A stretch of DNA of 64,000 nucleotides from Apis mellifera (taxonomy: Eukaryota; Arthropoda; Insecta; Hymenoptera; Apidae), in assembly GCF_003254395.2 (NCBI RefSeq), contig NC_037648.1, positions 7,002,135 to 7,066,134 on the forward strand. The letters run 5' to 3'. Position numbers and translations under genes: made by a program. The notes beneath the pieces are model-generated. The model was not told the DNA's origin. It worked only from the letters and a program-made list of their open reading frames with translations, and did not search any database. Below, in pieces: positions 59,831-64,000 of the stretch. How positions within the stretch are numbered: the stretch's first letter is position 1; every line of letters begins with the position of its first letter.

Positions 59831-62458
59831 TTATAATAATGTAACATTAACTGCTTTCAAAGCATTAACAATCCATGAAGGGTATTCCTTATTTGGATAT
59901 AAATCTAACATATATTGTTGTATAAATTTTGGAAATCTTTGTTCTTTAATACTTTGTCTAATATTTTCCATTAGTTTCATTTGAAATGCAATATTATGAA
60001 CAGATAACAAATGACATGCAACTGTTTCTACTGTTACAATATGATGAAGATAAGCACGTGTATATGTTTTACATGTATTGCATTCACATGATTCATCTAT
60101 TGGTCTCATATCTTTATGATATTGAACTTGTCTTAAATTTAATTGGCCAGTACGTACCAATGCACAACCAAATCTCTGAAAAATATTATATAATTAAATA
60201 TAATATATGTATAAATCGCATTCTGCTGATTTATTATATTTTTTTATGTCAATTTTTTTAAATTTAATTCAAAAACATAATATTTATAATTACTGCCGTC
60301 CTTGTAGGAAATACACAATCAAACATATCTATTCCTAAAGCAGAACAAATAATTAAATCAATAGCAAATCCAACACCCATTAAATATCGTGGTTTATTTT
60401 TTGGAAGTATATTTGTAGTGAGATATACCATTCTCCAAAATTCATCTTTAGATTCTCCACCACTACAAAAAAGAAATAAAATTAAATATAAAATAATATT
60501 TTTTTTTTATCTAATTATACATATATATTAATACCTTAATCCTCCCACTGCATAACCATTGACTTTACACTTAATTAATTGATTTGCACATTCTGATCTA
60601 AGTTTGGGATCAAGACCTCCTTGTACAATTGGAAATATACTTTGTTCATTTGGTTTTTGATGTGCTTTCAAACATCTATCTAACCACCTAGTTGTTCTAT
60701 AAATAATATATTAAGTATCAAAAACATTTTTAATATAAATTAAATAATATAACTATATCATGTACAAAGTATATGAAAAATAATAATATATTATAATTAT
60801 TAATATATATTAATATTATAATTATTATAGTGATTGAACACTTCTAATTTAGAAATCTGTCTATTCTGATTACTAAATTTTCATTAGTTTGGAAATAGCG
60901 TCGAATTGATGGATTTTTTTTTGAGAAGCAATGTCAAATATTGTTTTCACATTGTTATAAAAATTAGCTGAAATATAAACTTTCTGTTGGAAACACGATA
61001 CAATTATGTATCTAATATTTTATTATAATATAAAAATATATTGTCAAAAGTAATAATTTGAAAATCATAACTTGAAATAATTTTAAAATCATGTTTTACA
61101 AAAACAATTTATTTGTGACTATCATTGCAAATTATGTTATGACAATTATTTTTCATTTATACATTAATGCAACATTACCTATACATTATTTTTATTTTTT
61201 TATAATTATTTTTCATTTATACATTAATGCAACATTACCTATACATTGCTTCTTTTACTCTTGGTCCTGTTAATGTACTTTTAACTACATCATCAAGTTG
61301 CATAATTATATCTGCACCTATTATGTTTTGTATTTGTATGGAATGTTCAGGTGTCAACATACAATCTGATTCTATGAAATATTAAAATGTTATATTTTTC
61401 ATATTTTCTTTTTTATATTTTTAATATCATAAAAATGATATAATATTATTATAATATAATATAAATATAAATTAAATTTAAATTTTATTTCTATATAACA
61501 ATTACCATTGTATGGTGATTTAAACTTAACACCATCTTCTGTAATTTTTGCAAGTTCTAATAATGATACCATTTGAAAACCACCAGAATCAGTTAATAAA
61601 GCTCTTTTCCAATTCATAAATTTATGTAAACCACCAGCTTTTTGCATAACATTAAGACCCTAAATAATAACTTTTTTAATGAATTTATTTTTAAATTATT
61701 TGAACAAGCAATTTAATTATATTATATTAATTACATTATCATGTTTTAAATAAATTAAAAATAAAAAATTCTTTCTAACAATATTTTTTACATACAGGTC
61801 TTGTTCCAAGATGATATGTATTTCCAAGTATAATTTGACAATTTAATTGTTCTAATTGTTGAGGTAATAAACCTTTTAAAGTACCCTAAAAAAATATTAA
61901 TATTATTATAAAAATATATTATTTATATATATATATAAAATGTAAATAAACAAAATTTATAAATATTCCAAAATATTAGAAATTTTCTAAATAATTAAAA
62001 AAGTAATATTTAAATTTAAATAAAATAAAATTATTATATAGAATAGAAAATTTAATAAAATTCTATAAAAAAAAATTCTATTTCTATAAAAAAATTATTA
62101 TAAAATTTATTATAAAAAGAAATATTACATAGTTTTTTTTACAAATAAAAATATAAAAAAACTTGCAATTAATTTATATTTATTTATTTTAATTTACTTT
62201 TATTTATTTTTATTAACATATTATAAAAAATTTTAAATATTTTTGGTTTTGAATATTCTAATATATTTTAAAATATATATGATATATTTAATAAAATATT
62301 AATTTTTATTTAATATATTAACTTACTTGTGTGCCTACTGGCATAAATACTGGTGTATCTATTTGATGATGAATAAGTGTTATTCTACCAGTTCTAGCTT
62401 TTGTTGTTTGACATTCATAAAATATTTCAAAAAGTAATGGAGATTTTACTTGTAACAT
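59831..62458 (-). CDS. QTRT1: Queuine tRNA-ribosyltransferase catalytic subunit 1 (TGT)
   Basis: QTRT1 with QTRT2 exchanges guanine-34 for queuine in tRNAs for Asp, Asn, His and Tyr. Seven exons join in frame to 394 aa: 62458-62327, 61885-61796, 61659-61506, 61371-61239, 60696-60535, 60462-60294 and 60175-59831. Diagnostic motifs are TPVFMPVGTQGTLKGL, ILGNTYHL, LLTDSGGFQMVSL (the general acid/base Asp), IIMQLDDVV, PIVQGGL, GYAVGGLSGGES, MGVGFAIDL, and DMFDCVFPTRTARFG containing the nucleophilic Asp. Zinc ligands are in CECNTCKTYTRAYLHH. The end SWIVNALKAVNVTLL* is family-like. The donor of exon 4 lies inside a 44-bp segment that is repeated exactly 60 bp further into the intron. No frameshift or missing catalytic residue is seen. 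Confidence 0.97.
61144..61247. repeat. Direct duplication (44 bp, 60-bp period) spanning the QTRT1 exon 4 donor
   Basis: The 44-nt block at 61144-61187 recurs identically at 61204-61247. The right copy contains the last nine coding nucleotides of exon 4 and its real 5' splice site (GT at 61238-61237 on the minus strand). The left copy, inside the intron, carries an identical decoy donor at 61178-61177. Identity of the copies indicates a recent duplication or gene conversion. Confidence 0.9.
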
Positions 62459-64000
62459 TTTGTCAATTAAATTTTTTTTAAAAATTTATATGATTAATAA
62501 AAAATTTTATAAATCTTATATTATTATTATATATTATATCTTATTAAACTTATTAAACTCTTATTAATTGTTTACTGTAAATAAAAAAATATTTATATTA
62601 TAGTTTATAAATCATATTTTTAAAGATATATATTTATATATTGTTTTGAATTGAATTAAATTATATTAGATTGAAATTGAGATATTTCATCTATTGTAAT
62701 CATGAAAAACTTTTAACCAATTTATCTATTATATGTATTAATTGTTGTTTCGATATATCGATATAAATAAAAAATAAATGATAATGTTTATATTATCACG
62801 AACGCATATGTATAGACGAAATTTTATATAATAATAGCAATCTTTTATTTTTAAAAATGAAAAAAAGTGATATTTTTCAAATTTCTACCATTCATTTCAA
62901 TTTCTCGTTTTAATAATAAAATAAAATTCTTTGAAAAAAAAAAAGTATGTGAGTATAATGAAATAATTAAAATTTGGAAACGTTAAATTGCAGTTTTATC
63001 GTTTAAAATATTTGCCTAATAATTTGTATATTATAATCAGCTTAGAACTTATATTTAAATTCATTTTCTTGAATCTGAATGTGCTGTAAATATAAAAAAT
63101 ATAAATATAAAAAATTAAGTAATGATATTAATTTTGAGATATTAGAAATTGATTGAGAATTTAAAAGCTACATTATTTTTCAAATATACTTTCTTAAGAA
63201 TTAATGAATTATTAAATATTAAATATATGAAAAAAAATTTAAGAAATTTGAGTTGAAAGTATGATTAAATTTTCTTTAAAAATAGTGTACATGTATATGA
63301 ATATACAAATACTTGTTACATAATATAATTTGTTAACTGTTTTTTCAAATAAATATTTTTCAATAAAATATTATATTTATATTGATATAATAATAATTTA
63401 ACATTTTTTAAATGTTTTTAATAATAAAAAATATGTACAATAATTTTCATCAATATAGATATGATATAGAATATTTATATATATAAATTTTAGATACATA
63501 TTGTTATTGCATGCGATATTGCAAAATTTAAATCAATATTATATTTTCACTTTATTATTATAATAATTAATTTTTTAATATATTTTTTCAGTAAAATTAT
63601 TGAATATAAATATGACATAAAACCAATGATATAAAAATCTAAGTGATATGAAAACAAAATAATTTTCTAAAAAAATCAAATTTGAATTCAAAATCCTAAA
63701 ATAAAAAATTTTTTTGTATATTAATTTGTTTTTAGAATTATTTATTGCTAATGTAAATATAAGTCATTAATTAATATAAATTTCTCGAAAGCAAATGATA
63801 ATTAATAAATGCATTATTTTTTTTATAAAAATATTAAACCCATATAACAAATGAAAGTTGATGTTGATTAGTATCAATGTAATTTATGTAATATAAAAAA
63901 ATGAAATAATAGATTTTTTAATATCTATGTAATGAATAAAAACAAATGAGATTGAGATGTTTGAATTTCATGTCTCATAAATTAATAAGTATAAATCATA
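62459..64000. other. QTRT1 upstream region to window end
   Basis: AT-rich DNA upstream of the QTRT1 ATG. A slightly more complex stretch lies at about 62.70-62.90 kb and may be its promoter. I see no ORF, RNA gene or repeat family I can support in the remaining 1.1 kb. Confidence 0.5.

Noticed and set aside
1..64000. CRISPR arrays, phage or bacterial operons, tRNA or rRNA genes
   Set aside because: No regularly spaced repeats, no cloverleaf or rRNA segments seen on reading; a tRNAscan-type search would be needed to exclude a divergent tRNA.

Overview
The window is eukaryotic and almost certainly from an insect. It is extremely A+T-rich by eye. Its genes carry GT-AG introns, many of them only 50-100 bp long, and the proteins match metazoan single-copy families. 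The combination of very AT-rich DNA, sparse transposons and insect-type proteins suggests a hymenopteran, perhaps a honey bee (Apis). That genus assignment is a guess from composition, not from a database match.

Ten protein-coding genes are supported. From left to right they are: TSC2/tuberin (-, its 3' end with the GAP domain lies off the left edge), MED8 (+), a METTL25-type methyltransferase (-), PITRM1 presequence protease (-, a single exon), an RFX7-type transcription factor (+), YME1L i-AAA protease (-), CCDC28 (-), UBAC1 (+), CCDC25 (+) and QTRT1 tRNA-guanine transglycosylase (-). I rebuilt splice models by hand for eight of the nine complete genes; PITRM1 needs none. All eight give exon totals divisible by three: MED8 257 aa, METTL25-like 463 aa, RFX7-like 1231 aa, YME1L 731 aa, CCDC28 227 aa, UBAC1 391 aa, CCDC25 209 aa and QTRT1 394 aa. 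These include short exons such as the 25-nt first coding exon of CCDC25, the 27-nt first exon of YME1L and the 38-nt first exon of UBAC1.

The genes are independent housekeeping or regulatory loci, not an operon. Two head-to-head pairs share short upstream regions: TSC2/MED8 (about 1.1 kb) and CCDC28/UBAC1 (about 1 kb). CCDC25 and QTRT1 are tail to tail about 0.5 kb apart. Themes that recur are mitochondrial proteostasis (YME1L, PITRM1), ubiquitin and growth signalling (UBAC1, TSC2) and transcription (MED8, RFX7). I read the adjacency as ordinary gene order.

Between genes lie long AT-rich stretches with microsatellites, a few foldback (MITE-like) elements and two compositionally distinct islands. 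One is the CG-rich 5' leader of the RFX7-like gene (about 28.2-28.7 kb), which contains upstream ORFs. The other is a purine-tract- and CpG-bearing island at about 37.2-41.2 kb that looks transcribed but not protein-coding.

I found no convincing new multi-gene system. The best leads are a cysteine cluster in tuberin, a duplicated 5' splice site in QTRT1, two long-armed foldback elements, a hairpin plus T-tract in a MED8 intron, an unusual YME1L pore loop, an ankyrin-binding-type motif in RFX7, and the 37-41 kb island.
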